The notes: a model not told the origin generated them from the letters alone. A stretch of 64,000 nucleotides of DNA from Chryseobacterium gotjawalense (GCF_030012525.1 NZ_CP124855.1:496001-560000); one strand, 5' to 3'; positions 41,742 to 51,045 are shown, counted from the stretch's first letter. Program-made: numbers and translations.

Positions 41742-42521
41742 ATGGCTAAAAAAACAGTAGAAATCGCCGTTGAAGACAAACTAAGAGCACTTTACGACCT
41801 ACAAATCATCGATTCAAGATTAGACGAAATCCGTAGCACAAGAGGCGAATTGCCAATTGAAGTGGAAGATTTAGAAATTGAAATCGAAGGTTTAGAAAAA
41901 AGAGCTGAGAAATTTCAAAGTGAGATTAAACTTCAAAACGATGAAATCAATACAAAGAATGAAGTGATCAGTCACGCAAAAACTTTGATTGATAAGTATA
42001 AATCTCAGCAAGATAACGTAAGAAATAACAAAGAATTCGAATCTTTGGATAAAGAAATTGAATTTCAGGAATTGGAAATTCAACTTTCAGAAAAAAGAAT
42101 CAGTGAGTTTAGTGTAAAAATAAGCCATAAGAATGAAACTTTAGAAGAGTTAAATTCTAAAATAGCTGATTTGAAAAATCACTTGAAATTCAAAAAAGAA
42201 GAACTCGAAAATTTAGTTTCTGAAACTCAGAAAGAAGAAGATTTCCTGATTGAAAAATCAAACGAATTCGCTAAAAATATTGATGAAAGACTATTGGCTT
42301 CTTACCACAGAATCCGAACAAATTCACCAACCGGTTTAGCAGTAGTAGGTTTAGAAAGAGGTGCACCGAAAGGATCATTCTTCACATTGCCTCCACAAAA
42401 GCAAATGGAAATTGCTCAACGTAAAAAAATCATTATCGACGAGCATTCAGGAAAAATCCTGGTGGACGACGATTTGGTCAATGAAGAAAACGAGAAAATG
42501 AAAGATATTATTAAATTTTAA
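41742..42521 (+). CDS. Coiled-coil protein of the C4 zinc-ribbon family, ribbon cysteines lost
   Basis: A 259-residue protein: residues about 15-190 form a long antiparallel coiled coil (many E, K, L, I heptads), ending in a small globular tail. Relatives end with a zinc ribbon having two CxxC pairs. Here the matching stretches read LERGAPKGSFF and IIIDEHSGKILVDDD, with no cysteine. The ribbon fold has therefore probably lost zinc. It pairs with Nif3 upstream (3-nt spacing). A role in RNA or nucleotide metabolism has been proposed for the family but is not shown here. Confidence 0.85.
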   Translation: MAKKTVEIAVEDKLRALYDLQIIDSRLDEIRSTRGELPIEVEDLEIEIEGLEKRAEKFQSEIKLQNDEINTKNEVISHAKTLIDKYKSQQDNVRNNKEFESLDKEIEFQELEIQLSEKRISEFSVKISHKNETLEELNSKIADLKNHLKFKKEELENLVSETQKEEDFLIEKSNEFAKNIDERLLASYHRIRTNSPTGLAVVGLERGAPKGSFFTLPPQKQMEIAQRKKIIIDEHSGKILVDDDLVNEENEKMKDIIKF

Positions 42522-42536
42522 TTCTTTCTCATAATA

Positions 42537-42572
42537 AAAAAACCGGTTTGAAATTTTCAAACCGGTTTTTTT
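42537..42572. terminator. Bidirectional terminator
   Basis: AAAACCGGTTTGA and TCAAACCGGTTTT pair around AATTT; A's precede and T's follow, serving both convergent genes. Confidence 0.85.
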
Positions 42573-42585
42573 ATGGAATATCTTT

Positions 42586-43785
42586 TTAGTTAATTTCAAC
42601 CTTTTCTAAAAATTCGTGAATTCGCCTCATCGCTTCTGTGAGTTCTTTTTCAGACGCAGCATAGGAAAAACGGATACAGTTACGATTACCAAAAGAAACG
42701 CCTCCGACCGTTCCGACATGGGCATTTTCTAATAATAACATCGCAAAATCATCGGCATCTTTAATCATTGTTCCATTTAACGTTTTCCCGATATAAAACG
42801 AAATATCAGGGAAAAAGTAAAATGCCGCTTTCGGATAATTTACTTTGAAACCGGGAATATTTTTCATTAATGAAAAAACCAAATCGCGTCGTTTTTTAAA
42901 TTCCTCAATCATAAAACGATATTCGGCAGGATCGGTTTGCAGTGCAGTGATAGATGCTTTTTGAGCCATGGTATTGGCGCCGCTCGTCATTTGTCCCTGA
43001 ATTTTCTCACACGCTTTTGCCAACCAGGTCGGACAGGCAGAATAGCCAATTCGCCAACCCGTCATCGCAAATGCTTTCGACATCCCGTTGATTACGGCAG
43101 TTTGCTCATAAACCTGCGGAAATTCTGCAATCGAAGTATGCTTTCCTTCATAATTGATAAACTCATAAATCTCATCAGAGATAATCGTTATTTGAGGGTA
43201 TTTTGCAATAACATTCGCAATTTTTTCAAGTTCTTCATACGTATAATAACTTCCCGATGGATTGCATGGAGAACTGTAAAGCAGGGCTTTTGTTTTTGGC
43301 GTAATCGCTTTTTCGAGTTGTTCGGCGGTCATTTTAAATTCAGTATCGATCGACGTTTCCACGAAAACAGATTTGCCGCCCATCATTTTCACCATTTCAT
43401 GGTAACTCACCCAATACGGTGCGGGCAGAATAACCTCGTCACCATCGTTGGTAATGGAAGCAAGTACGTTTATAATCGCTTGTTTGGCCCCATTTGACAC
43501 ACAAATCTGCGAAGCGTTGTATTCTAAATTATTATCTCTTTTTAATTTTCCGCAAATGGCCTCTCTTAGATCCAGAAATCCCGGGACAGGCGAGTAGTGG
43601 CTGAAATTATTATTAATCGCCGCAAAAGCAGCTTCCTTAATATTTTTTGGCACATCGAAATCCGGTTCGCCAAGCGTTAGACTGATCACATCGATTCCTT
43701 CTGCTTTCATTTGCCGAACTTTGTTGCTCATTACAAATGTCTGTGAGAAACTCATTCGATTCAGTCGGTCTGAGAATTTTTCCAT
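42586..43785 (-). CDS. Aspartate aminotransferase-like class I aminotransferase
   Basis: A 399-residue fold-type I PLP enzyme. Landmarks are LTLGEPDFDVPKNI, VSNGAKQAIIN, SSPCNPSGSYY, the PLP lysine in GMSKAFAMTGWRIGY, and NCIRFSYAAS with the carboxylate-binding Arg. These match the I-gamma aspartate aminotransferases common in thermophiles and Bacteroidota. The longer frame to 43833 crosses a -7 box, so ATG 43785 (MEKFSDRLNRMSFSQT) is chosen. Divergent from rsmG. Confidence 0.93.
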   Translation of the reverse strand: MEKFSDRLNRMSFSQTFVMSNKVRQMKAEGIDVISLTLGEPDFDVPKNIKEAAFAAINNNFSHYSPVPGFLDLREAICGKLKRDNNLEYNASQICVSNGAKQAIINVLASITNDGDEVILPAPYWVSYHEMVKMMGGKSVFVETSIDTEFKMTAEQLEKAITPKTKALLYSSPCNPSGSYYTYEELEKIANVIAKYPQITIISDEIYEFINYEGKHTSIAEFPQVYEQTAVINGMSKAFAMTGWRIGYSACPTWLAKACEKIQGQMTSGANTMAQKASITALQTDPAEYRFMIEEFKKRRDLVFSLMKNIPGFKVNYPKAAFYFFPDISFYIGKTLNGTMIKDADDFAMLLLENAHVGTVGGVSFGNRNCIRFSYAASEKELTEAMRRIHEFLEKVEIN

Positions 43786-43803
43786 ATTTAATTTTAAAAG
43801 AAC

Positions 43804-43834
43804 CAAAGATAATTTTTTAGTTTGAAAGCGCAAA
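43804..43834 (-). promoter_or_regulatory. Promoter of the aspartate aminotransferase
   Basis: On the minus strand TTTG (43834-43831) and TATCTTTG (43811-43804) are spaced by 19 nt. Confidence 0.7.
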
Positions 43835-43859
43835 CCAAATTATTGTGAAATCCTTTCTT

Positions 43860-43867
43860 TACTTTTG
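43860..43867 (+). promoter_or_regulatory. -7 box of rsmG
   Basis: TACTTTTG, 18 nt before the rsmG ATG, back to back with the divergent promoter. Confidence 0.5.
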
Positions 43868-43885
43868 TAAAAAAATTACTGAAAA

Positions 43886-44521
43886 ATGTCTGTAGAATTA
43901 ATAGAAAAATATTTTTCCAATCTTTCCGAAAATCAGAAAACGCAATTCGCTGATCTTGAACGGTTATACAAGGAATGGAATGAAAAAATCAACGTCATTT
44001 CCAGAAAAGATATGGATTCACTCTACGAAAAACATATTCTGCATTCTTTAGGAATTGCTAAAATAATGGAGTTTGCACCAAATACAAAAGTTCTGGATAT
44101 CGGTACCGGAGGTGGTTTTCCCGGAATTCCATTAGCAATTTTATTTCCCGAAGCTCAATTTACTTTGGTGGATTCTATTGGTAAAAAGATTACCGTTGTA
44201 AAAGAAGTTTCGGAAGGAATTGGTTTGAAAAACATAACCGCAATTCACGGAAGAGCTGAAGAGGTGAAGGACCAGTTTCATTTTGTAGTCAGCAGAGCAG
44301 TTACGCAAATGCCTGTTTTTCTGCGTTGGTTGAAAGGTAAATTTTTAAAAGAGCAGTTTAATCCTAAACATAATGGTGTCCTTTATCTAAAAGGTGGCGA
44401 TTTAGGAGAAGAACTTGCAGGATTAAAAGCCGAATTATTCCAACTCAAAGATCATTTTGAAGGAGAATTTTTTGAAACCAAAAAAGTGGTATATTTATCT
44501 AAAGGAAATTTTAATTCCTGA
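43886..44521 (+). CDS. rsmG: 16S rRNA (guanine527-N7)-methyltransferase
   Basis: A 211-residue SAM enzyme that methylates G527 in the 530 loop. The N-terminal helical cap includes EWNEKINVISRKDMDSLYEK; the SAM motif VLDIGTGGGFPGIPLAI and HFVVSRAVTQMPVF follow. Family members are of the same length. Loss of the gene gives low-level streptomycin resistance in other bacteria. It is monocistronic, with a terminator at 44619-44652. Confidence 0.95.
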   Translation: MSVELIEKYFSNLSENQKTQFADLERLYKEWNEKINVISRKDMDSLYEKHILHSLGIAKIMEFAPNTKVLDIGTGGGFPGIPLAILFPEAQFTLVDSIGKKITVVKEVSEGIGLKNITAIHGRAEEVKDQFHFVVSRAVTQMPVFLRWLKGKFLKEQFNPKHNGVLYLKGGDLGEELAGLKAELFQLKDHFEGEFFETKKVVYLSKGNFNS

Positions 44522-44618
44522 TCAAAACCCTTATTTCACTTAGAACTTTTCTATATTTTGATGATTTTGTCAGTGCATTAGTTTGTAAAGAGAGTTGACT
44601 TCTATTTTTAAGAAAACT

Positions 44619-44652
44619 AAAATCCCGAAACTAAAAAGTTTTGGGATTTTTA
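44619..44652. terminator. Bidirectional terminator after rsmG
   Basis: AAATCCCGAAACT and AGTTTTGGGATTT form a 13-bp stem with one wobble, around AAAA. Confidence 0.8.
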
Positions 44653-44653
44653 T

Positions 44654-46177
44654 CTATTCTGTTTCCGAATCGCTATTATAGGAAATGGTGTCGTATAAAT
44701 CTTTCCGGCGGTCCGTCATTGTTCGTACCGCGCCGTAATGGTGCAGCTCTTTCAACAAATTCAGATCAACATCTACGATTAAGGTCATTTCTGTATTCGG
44801 TGTTGCTTCTCCTTTAATCGCGTTGGATGGAAAGGCAAAATCAGACGGTGTAAAAACAGCGGCCTGCCCATACTGAATATCCATATTGTTTACTCCCGGT
44901 AAATTTCCGACACATCCTGCAATCGCCACATAACATTCGTTTTCAATCGCTCTTGCAGACGCGCAGTTACGAACGCGCATATAAGCATTTTGGGTATCGG
45001 TGAGGTAAGGAACAAATAGAATCTTCATTCCCTGATCGGCCAGAATTCTCGGTAATTCAGGAAATTCAACATCATAACAAATGACCAGACCTACTTTTCC
45101 ACAATCGGTATCGATGACTTTTATTTCATTTCCACCTTTCATTCCGTAGAATTTTTTCTCGTTGGGCGTGATATGTACTTTTCGGTGTTCATCGATTTTC
45201 CCGTCACGGTGAAGCAAATAACTGATATTGTATAATTCCTCATTTTCTACAAGCGGCATGCTTCCACCAATGATATTGATGTTGTAACCGATTGCTAATT
45301 GTGACAGTTTATTTTTTATTTCTTCCGTAAGTTCAGCCAGTTTAAACATGCTGTCTCTTTCACTCAAATCATTAAAAGGAGCGAGTAGAGGCGTATTGAA
45401 AAACTCGGGGAACATGATGAAATCAGATTTGTAATCCGCCATTACATTCACGAAAAATTCAACCTGTTCAAAAAACGCATCGATGTCTTTGAAATGCCTC
45501 ATCTGCCATTGAACCAAGCCCAAGCGAATTACAGAATCCTGCATCGTATTCGGTTTCTTGCTGTAATAAATATTATTCCACTGCAGCAAAACTGCATTTT
45601 CAGCGGATTGAATATCTTCCGGCAAATAATTTTTCAGAACCCGAACCGGCAGGAAATTATTGGCCAACTGAAAACTTAAAACCGGATCGTAAATTTCTTT
45701 TTTCCGAACCTGCTGGATATATTGTCTCGGAGAAAGTTCTGAACTGTACAAATGATAATTCGGAATTCTGCCGCCCACGATAATTGATTTCAAATTCAGG
45801 TTTTCACAGAGTTCTTTTCTCGCATCATATAATCGTCGGGCCAACCGCAATTCTCTGAATTCCGGATCTACAAAAATTTCGATACCATATAAAACATTTC
45901 CGGTATCAGAATGCGTGTTGAAGGTATAATTTCCGGTAATTTCTTTATAAGTATGATCATCACCGTACAATTCGTACTGTACAATCAGGGAGAGACAAAC
46001 CGCTGCTATCTTGTTGTCAACGGTAATACAAATCTGTCCGTCTGGGAAGATTTTGATTAACTTTTTAATACTGGTCTTTGACCAAATACTTTCGGACATC
46101 GCAGGATATGCTTTCTGCATCGTCTCTCTGAGTTCGTCGTAATCTTCAATTTTTAAAGGTCTGATATCTACTTGCAT
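44654..46177 (-). CDS. GNAT acetyltransferase - nitrilase-family amidohydrolase fusion
   Basis: A 507-residue two-domain protein. Residues 1-190 form a GNAT acyltransferase (IEIFVDPEFRELRLARRLYD contains the CoA-binding loop). Residues about 215-500 are a carbon-nitrogen hydrolase with the complete triad E258 (MFPEFF), K333 (HRKVHITPNE) and C367 (LVICYDVEFPE). This pairing recurs in bacteria, but its substrate is unknown; the domains could act on the two ends of one amide. It follows anmK by 23 nt on the same strand, so the two share a transcript. Confidence 0.92.
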   Translation of the reverse strand: MQVDIRPLKIEDYDELRETMQKAYPAMSESIWSKTSIKKLIKIFPDGQICITVDNKIAAVCLSLIVQYELYGDDHTYKEITGNYTFNTHSDTGNVLYGIEIFVDPEFRELRLARRLYDARKELCENLNLKSIIVGGRIPNYHLYSSELSPRQYIQQVRKKEIYDPVLSFQLANNFLPVRVLKNYLPEDIQSAENAVLLQWNNIYYSKKPNTMQDSVIRLGLVQWQMRHFKDIDAFFEQVEFFVNVMADYKSDFIMFPEFFNTPLLAPFNDLSERDSMFKLAELTEEIKNKLSQLAIGYNINIIGGSMPLVENEELYNISYLLHRDGKIDEHRKVHITPNEKKFYGMKGGNEIKVIDTDCGKVGLVICYDVEFPELPRILADQGMKILFVPYLTDTQNAYMRVRNCASARAIENECYVAIAGCVGNLPGVNNMDIQYGQAAVFTPSDFAFPSNAIKGEATPNTEMTLIVDVDLNLLKELHHYGAVRTMTDRRKDLYDTISYNSDSETE

Positions 46178-46200
46178 CTATCTTTTATTTTTTTTAGTGG

Positions 46201-47250
46201 TTAAACGAGAAGTCCGGAACAGTGGTTGCGGGAACTTCCGGTGGCTGAAGAAAGAACATTATCTTCATTTGTCATTCTTAAAACTCCCATGAACGCGAAA
46301 ATAAGGGCTTCTTTGAAATCGATGGTTCCCTTATCGGGAATACAAATTTCGGTATTGGTTTTACTTAAAATTCTTTCAATCAAAAAGGAATTATACGTTC
46401 CGCCGCCGGTAAATAAAACTTTATTGAGTTGATATTGATTAAAAATGTTTGCAATCTGAATGGCGGCGTGCTCTGTAAAAGTCGCTAAAATCACCGAAGG
46501 ATCTTCATCTTTAAATTCCGGTAAAATATACTGCGAAACCCATTCCATTCCCAATGATTTCGGTGGATTTTGCTGATAATATTTTAATGAATTCAGTGAC
46601 TGTAAAAGTTCTGGATTTACTTTTCCATTTCTTGCAAAATCTCCGTTTTCATCGTAGTCTTTTCCTAATTTTTTAGAGAAATGATTCAGCACAATATTGA
46701 CCGGACAAATATCAAAAGCAATTCTTTTTCCATTTTCTTTAAATGAAATATTCGAAAAACCACCGAGATTTAAACACGCGCTGTATTCTGAAAAAAGCAG
46801 TTCATCGCCGATGGGCACTAAAGGTGCGCCGTTTCCGCCCATCAAAACATCCTGACTGCGGAAATCGTAAATCACCGGAATATTGGTCAGGAATTTAATC
46901 GCACGGCCATCTCCAATCTGAACCGTGAATTTTTTCTCTGGCTGATGAAAAACGGTATGTCCGTGGGAAGCGATGAAATCTATATTTTTTATTGCGTTTT
47001 GAGTAATAAATTCATTCACTTTTTCCCCCAAATAAAATCCATACTCAGAATTGAGTGAAAAAATTTCTTCTGCGGATAAATGAACGGCATTTCTGAGCCG
47101 GTTTTCCCAAATTTCAGAATAGGGAAAAGTGGCGGCGTGCAGAATCTTAAAATTCCATTTGCCGAGTTCCTCTTTTTGAAAAGAGGCGTAACAAACATCC
47201 AGTCCATCGAGACTGGTGCCAGACATTAAACCCAAAGCATGGAAATTCAT
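46201..47250 (-). CDS. anmK: Anhydro-N-acetylmuramic acid kinase
   Basis: A 349-residue sugar kinase that phosphorylates and opens 1,6-anhydro-MurNAc during cell-wall recycling. It starts with the family sequence LGLMSGTSLDGLDVCY and contains ASHGHTVFHQP, GDGRAI, LNLGGFSNIS and the late segment LFTGGGTYN for ATP binding. Length is standard for the Bacteroidota form. The neighbouring lptC and outer-membrane genes make an envelope-related cluster on the minus strand. Confidence 0.94.
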   Translation of the reverse strand: MNFHALGLMSGTSLDGLDVCYASFQKEELGKWNFKILHAATFPYSEIWENRLRNAVHLSAEEIFSLNSEYGFYLGEKVNEFITQNAIKNIDFIASHGHTVFHQPEKKFTVQIGDGRAIKFLTNIPVIYDFRSQDVLMGGNGAPLVPIGDELLFSEYSACLNLGGFSNISFKENGKRIAFDICPVNIVLNHFSKKLGKDYDENGDFARNGKVNPELLQSLNSLKYYQQNPPKSLGMEWVSQYILPEFKDEDPSVILATFTEHAAIQIANIFNQYQLNKVLFTGGGTYNSFLIERILSKTNTEICIPDKGTIDFKEALIFAFMGVLRMTNEDNVLSSATGSSRNHCSGLLV

Positions 47251-47324
47251 AGAATCAAAATTTATTTAAATGTATGAATTTTTGTTGAAAAAATCCATCT
47301 TAAAATACAACGCAATCAACCTGC

Positions 47325-47915
47325 TTATCTTGATTTCTCAGGAATTTTTTGAGCGTTGATGTCGCCGGAATTATTGTAGAAGGTATATTCAGAGAAATCA
47401 TCTTTTGCTCTCATTCCATTGGCGCCGACCAAAGTAGAACCATCTTTATCGGTAACAAACACCGTGTCTTTTGTATAAATAATTTTTTTTACCTGATCCC
47501 AATAAACCGATTGCATGGCAAACATTTGATTTTCATTGCTGATGATTTTTACGTTTCCTTTGGCTTCGTAAAACTTCTTTTTTTCATTGAATTTCGCATA
47601 TTTTGCCGAAATTTTTCCCGGGACATCCGGTTTCTTTTTATCATAAAAAAGAATATTAATTCCCTTTCTGGCAACAATATAAGGCGAGTCGATATACTCG
47701 AATTTTTCAATGAGCGGTGCAGTGGCGCGCAATTTTATCATCCCGGAATCCCGCTGGACAATATTGGCATTATTGATAATCTGAGACGGGAAATTATTAT
47801 TTCTGTTTTTATTAATTTTCGCAAGATCTTCTTCACAAGATATTAAAGCAAAAAATATAGCACAACTTAAAAAGCCGGCTATATTTTTATAAAGTATTTC
47901 TTTAATGAAATTCAT
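47325..47915 (-). CDS. lptC: LptC-like lipoprotein of LPS export
   Basis: A 196-residue lipoprotein with lipobox FALISC after a hydrophobic signal. The mature domain has the OstA/LptC beta pattern (IDSPYIVARKGINILFYD, AKFNEKKKFYEAKGNVKIIS, YWDQVKKIIYTKDTVFV). In the LPS export machine LptC bridges LptF/G and LptA. In this phylum LptC is usually a lipoprotein rather than single-pass. It lies 3 nt downstream of the outer-membrane protein gene at 47919. Confidence 0.82.
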   Translation of the reverse strand: MNFIKEILYKNIAGFLSCAIFFALISCEEDLAKINKNRNNNFPSQIINNANIVQRDSGMIKLRATAPLIEKFEYIDSPYIVARKGINILFYDKKKPDVPGKISAKYAKFNEKKKFYEAKGNVKIISNENQMFAMQSVYWDQVKKIIYTKDTVFVTDKDGSTLVGANGMRAKDDFSEYTFYNNSGDINAQKIPEKSR

Positions 47916-47918
47916 TTT

Positions 47919-49193
47919 TTAATCATAAAGTCGTTTGTTAAACCACTTATCAGCAAAATTAATTCCTATTTTCAAATTAACAAAATTCTGACGGATCAAA
48001 TTATTATCAAGCGTTCCTCTTTTTCCTATTTCAAGTCCTAAATCGATACCGCTCATTCTGCTCGCGCTTTTATTTTCGAAAGGCAGGCTCATTCCACCGG
48101 TAACCGCAAATTGATTGATATTGGTTCCGTTGATTGCTAAATTCCCTTTTTCGTAATACGCTCCGTATCGGTAGGTAACACGGGAGAAATAATTTCTGAA
48201 GTTATTGTAGTTGGGCAAATACCAACCTCCGGCAGAAATTTTATAAGAATTTTCGTTCACAAAAGGTTTCCCCAAAAACTGAATGGTTTCGCCGTTTTTA
48301 TAATCCAACTGAGTTCCTACAAACCATTTGGCATCTCTGCCGTAACCAGCTCCAAATGAGAATTCCATAGGAATCAGGTTTTTGTCTTCGCTGAATTTCT
48401 CCTCAATAATGCTTTCGTTATTTTTGATTTTTCCGGGCGTGTAAAAATAGGTGCTGTTGACATATCGGGTTTCCATCTGACCGGTATTTCCGAAAGTGTA
48501 AGTTGCTCCTAAAGTTAACTTTCTATCGGTCTGAAATTTTTTCTGATAAGCGGTTCCCAAAGTAAAATTAAAGGTTTTAACTTTATTTTTTGTTTCGTAG
48601 CCGTTGATCAGTTCAGCATCAGAAGTAGTCAACTCATTAATATCATATAAATTACCAAAGAAGAAATTAGATCGAAGACCCATTGCAAACTCTGGTGTAA
48701 TCTGATAACCCAAAGCTGCTTGGACCGTATTCAGCGTTCCTTCACCATGGTAAAGACTCATCTGGCTGTTTCCGGAATCCAAAACTTCTTTATTTAAAAT
48801 AGTGTATTCTTTTGAACTGTAAGGCTGATAACCCAATCCAAATTTCACTTTATTAGAAATTGGGAAGGCAATCGTTAAATTAGATAAATAAGATGAATGC
48901 TTGGTGGCGCTCATGTTATTGTAATTGGATTTGAAGAAGTTATTTTGATTACTTCCTTCAATTTTCAAAGTGGTTAGTTCTAAATTTTTATTGGCTGCCG
49001 GATTGCTGAAATTAAAATTGTTGTTAAAATCCCAAATATATGCAGTAGAAATGCCACCCATCGAACTGATATCAGTTGTATTATCGTATTTTACATCACC
49101 GATTCCAAAGGCAGCATATGGAGAATTACCAATCGTTTGTGCATTAAGTAAAAAACCTGCCGCAATCAATGGTAATACAAAAAATCTTTTCAT
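47919..49193 (-). CDS. Outer-membrane beta-barrel protein
   Basis: A 424-residue exported protein (signal peptide ending LLNAQ). The mature start TIGNSPYAAFGIGDVKYDN, followed by many alternating strands with aromatic girdle residues and a terminal NLKIGINFADKW segment, fits an OmpP1/FadL-like or porin barrel. No plug or transport motif is distinct. It heads an operon with lptC 3 nt downstream, an association seen widely in Flavobacteriia, so an envelope-biogenesis link is plausible. Confidence 0.75.
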   Translation of the reverse strand: MKRFFVLPLIAAGFLLNAQTIGNSPYAAFGIGDVKYDNTTDISSMGGISTAYIWDFNNNFNFSNPAANKNLELTTLKIEGSNQNNFFKSNYNNMSATKHSSYLSNLTIAFPISNKVKFGLGYQPYSSKEYTILNKEVLDSGNSQMSLYHGEGTLNTVQAALGYQITPEFAMGLRSNFFFGNLYDINELTTSDAELINGYETKNKVKTFNFTLGTAYQKKFQTDRKLTLGATYTFGNTGQMETRYVNSTYFYTPGKIKNNESIIEEKFSEDKNLIPMEFSFGAGYGRDAKWFVGTQLDYKNGETIQFLGKPFVNENSYKISAGGWYLPNYNNFRNYFSRVTYRYGAYYEKGNLAINGTNINQFAVTGGMSLPFENKSASRMSGIDLGLEIGKRGTLDNNLIRQNFVNLKIGINFADKWFNKRLYD

Positions 49194-49471
49194 TCTCTAT
49201 TTTTAAAAATAATGCGCAAATATCTTAAATAATACTGAACTGTGAAAGTAAGTTTGGTTAAAGTTTGTTAAGCTTATCACATGGGTATCTAATTTAAACA
49301 TTTCTCAAAATCACTTTACAGTACTATTATTCTCAACAAAACATGTCAAAATTAACTGTTTGAATATTACCAAAGAGGTTTTACATTATTTAACATTTAT
49401 AATCCTGTTTACGTTAAAATATCTATAGATCCTCATCACCATTTTCATTCTCATTATCCAGCAAAAATTTT

Positions 49472-49479
49472 TATCTTTG
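49472..49479 (+). promoter_or_regulatory. -7 box of holB with leaderless spacing
   Basis: TATCTTTG is followed by AAGC and then ATG 49484. Transcription would start at or next to the A of ATG. Confidence 0.55.
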
Positions 49480-49483
49480 AAGC

Positions 49484-50602
49484 ATGAATTGGGAACAAAT
49501 TGTAGGTCATCAGGAATTGAAAAACCTTCTGAAAGATAGTATCAGCAATAATCGGGTAAGCCACGCACAATTATTTGTAGGCAAAGACGGATATGGAACG
49601 CTGCCCTTGGCGATGGCCTTTGCAAAAGAAATTTTAAGAAAGGAAAACGAGCATTCTTCTTCAAAAGTTGATCACCTCAATCACCTCGATCTGCATTTTA
49701 GCTTTCCCGTTTTTAAAGCGAATAAAAGCGGATTGACGGCTCAGTTTTTTGATGAATTCCGGGAGATGATGCTGGAAAATCCCTATTCAAATAACGAAGA
49801 TTGGAGCACAATTTTAGAATCAGAAAATAAACAACTCAGTATTTACGTCGAAGAAATTGATGAAATCAATAAAAAATTCGCCCTGAAAAGTTTTGAAGGC
49901 GGCAGTAAAATACTCATTGTCTGGCAAGCTGACAAAATGAATACGGATGCCGCCAATAAATTTCTGAAGTTTCTGGAAGAACCACCAAAAAACACGTACA
50001 TCATTCTGACGGCTTCCAACACGGATTTCATGCTTCCGACAATTATTTCGAGAACGCAGATTGTGGAAATTTCGAGTATTAAAGAAGATGATCTCGACCA
50101 GTTTTTACAGAACAACAAGGAGATCAGTACAGACAGAAGACGGGAAATTGTTTTTCAGGCACAGGGAAACTGGAATACCGCGCAGAAATTACTGCAGAGT
50201 GAAAACACAGATTCCGAATTTGAAGATCAGTTTATCATGTGGGTTCGTGAAGCTTTTCAGGTAAAAAAGAAACCTGAGTTTTTAAAAAACATTGTTCTTT
50301 GGGGCAGAAGAATTTCACTTTGGAACAAAGAAAAACAAATGAATTTTTTAGAATACTGCGCAGAAATGTTCCGTCTGGCGTTACTTCAAAATTACGGAAA
50401 TGAAAGTCTGGTCTATAAAAAAATAGAGGCCGGCGGTTTCAAATGGGAGAGTTTCTCAAAATTCATCCATGGAGCCAATATTGAATCTATTTTAGAAGAA
50501 ATCTCAACCGCCAATTATCACTTAGAAAGAAACGGAAATACCAAGATTATATGGACTGATTTGGGGATTAAACTTTCCCGTTACCTTCATAAAAAACCAT
50601 AA
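49484..50602 (+). CDS. holB: DNA polymerase III delta' subunit (clamp loader)
   Basis: A 372-residue AAA+-like protein. The N-terminus MNWEQIVGHQELKNLLKDSI mirrors DnaX, but the P-loop is degenerate (VGKDGYGTLP, lacking the GKT lysine), as expected for non-hydrolysing delta'. The segments KFLKFLEEPPKNTYIILTAS and ISRTQ are conserved. The C-terminal third is helical. It completes the clamp loader with DnaX at 27283. Confidence 0.88.
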   Translation: MNWEQIVGHQELKNLLKDSISNNRVSHAQLFVGKDGYGTLPLAMAFAKEILRKENEHSSSKVDHLNHLDLHFSFPVFKANKSGLTAQFFDEFREMMLENPYSNNEDWSTILESENKQLSIYVEEIDEINKKFALKSFEGGSKILIVWQADKMNTDAANKFLKFLEEPPKNTYIILTASNTDFMLPTIISRTQIVEISSIKEDDLDQFLQNNKEISTDRRREIVFQAQGNWNTAQKLLQSENTDSEFEDQFIMWVREAFQVKKKPEFLKNIVLWGRRISLWNKEKQMNFLEYCAEMFRLALLQNYGNESLVYKKIEAGGFKWESFSKFIHGANIESILEEISTANYHLERNGNTKIIWTDLGIKLSRYLHKKP

Positions 50603-50605
50603 AAA

Positions 50606-50632
50606 AACCACCAACCGGTGGTTTCTATTTTT
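50606..50632. terminator. Terminator between holB and the Cys-rich peptide gene
   Basis: AACCACC and GGTGGTT pair around AACC; A's before, T-rich after. Confidence 0.65.
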
Positions 50633-50840
50633 AAGCGGCTTTTTTCTTTTCCTCCTTTTTCATGTCACAAGTGCCTTTGCAGTCTTTGTGATCTTTCATA
50701 GTGCATGCTTTACTGTCTTTCTTGTCACCCATTTTACATTCTTTTTTATCCTTTCCGGAACAACAGGCTTTCTTCGGAGCTTCCTGAGCAAATCCCAAAG
50801 TGAAAATGGTGACGGCTAACACTGAAATTACTTTTTTCAT
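50631..50840 (-). CDS. Cys- and Lys-rich exported small protein
   Basis: A 69-residue precursor with a signal peptide (MKKVISVLAVTIFTLGFAQ). The mature 50 residues contain six cysteines (CC, C, C, C..C) and many Lys and Asp, in short repeats of the type KKECKMGDKKDSKACTMKD. Clustered Cys with charged spacers suggest metal or copper binding in the periplasm. No family is recognised. It has a well-formed promoter and shares a terminator with holB. Confidence 0.75.
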   Translation of the reverse strand: MKKVISVLAVTIFTLGFAQEAPKKACCSGKDKKECKMGDKKDSKACTMKDHKDCKGTCDMKKEEKKKAA

Positions 50841-50870
50841 AAAATTTGGTTTTAATGGTTATTGATATAG

Positions 50871-50900
50871 CAAAGTTAAAATTATTTTTGGATCGTTCAA
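50871..50900 (-). promoter_or_regulatory. Promoter of the Cys-rich peptide gene
   Basis: On the minus strand TTG (50900-50898) and TAACTTTG (50878-50871) are separated by 19 nt. Confidence 0.7.
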
Positions 50901-50981
50901 TCACTTTCATTTAAATTTTTTTCACACAAAATCGCATGGAATATTATAGACGGTTTCTATATTTATTTACAGAAAAAAAAT

Positions 50982-51022
50982 CAATCAATCGTTTGATTGT
51001 TTTCTGTTTTTATTTAAATTTG
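50982..51022 (+). promoter_or_regulatory. Promoter and TetR operator of the efflux operon
   Basis: The palindrome CAATCAA-TCGT-TTGATTG (50982-50999) contains TTTG (50992-50995), the -33 box. The -7 box TAAATTTG (51015-51022) follows at 19 nt. The regulator would block RNA polymerase by binding the palindrome. Confidence 0.75.
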
Positions 51023-51045
51023 CACCCTCAAAAAAATCAGATATT

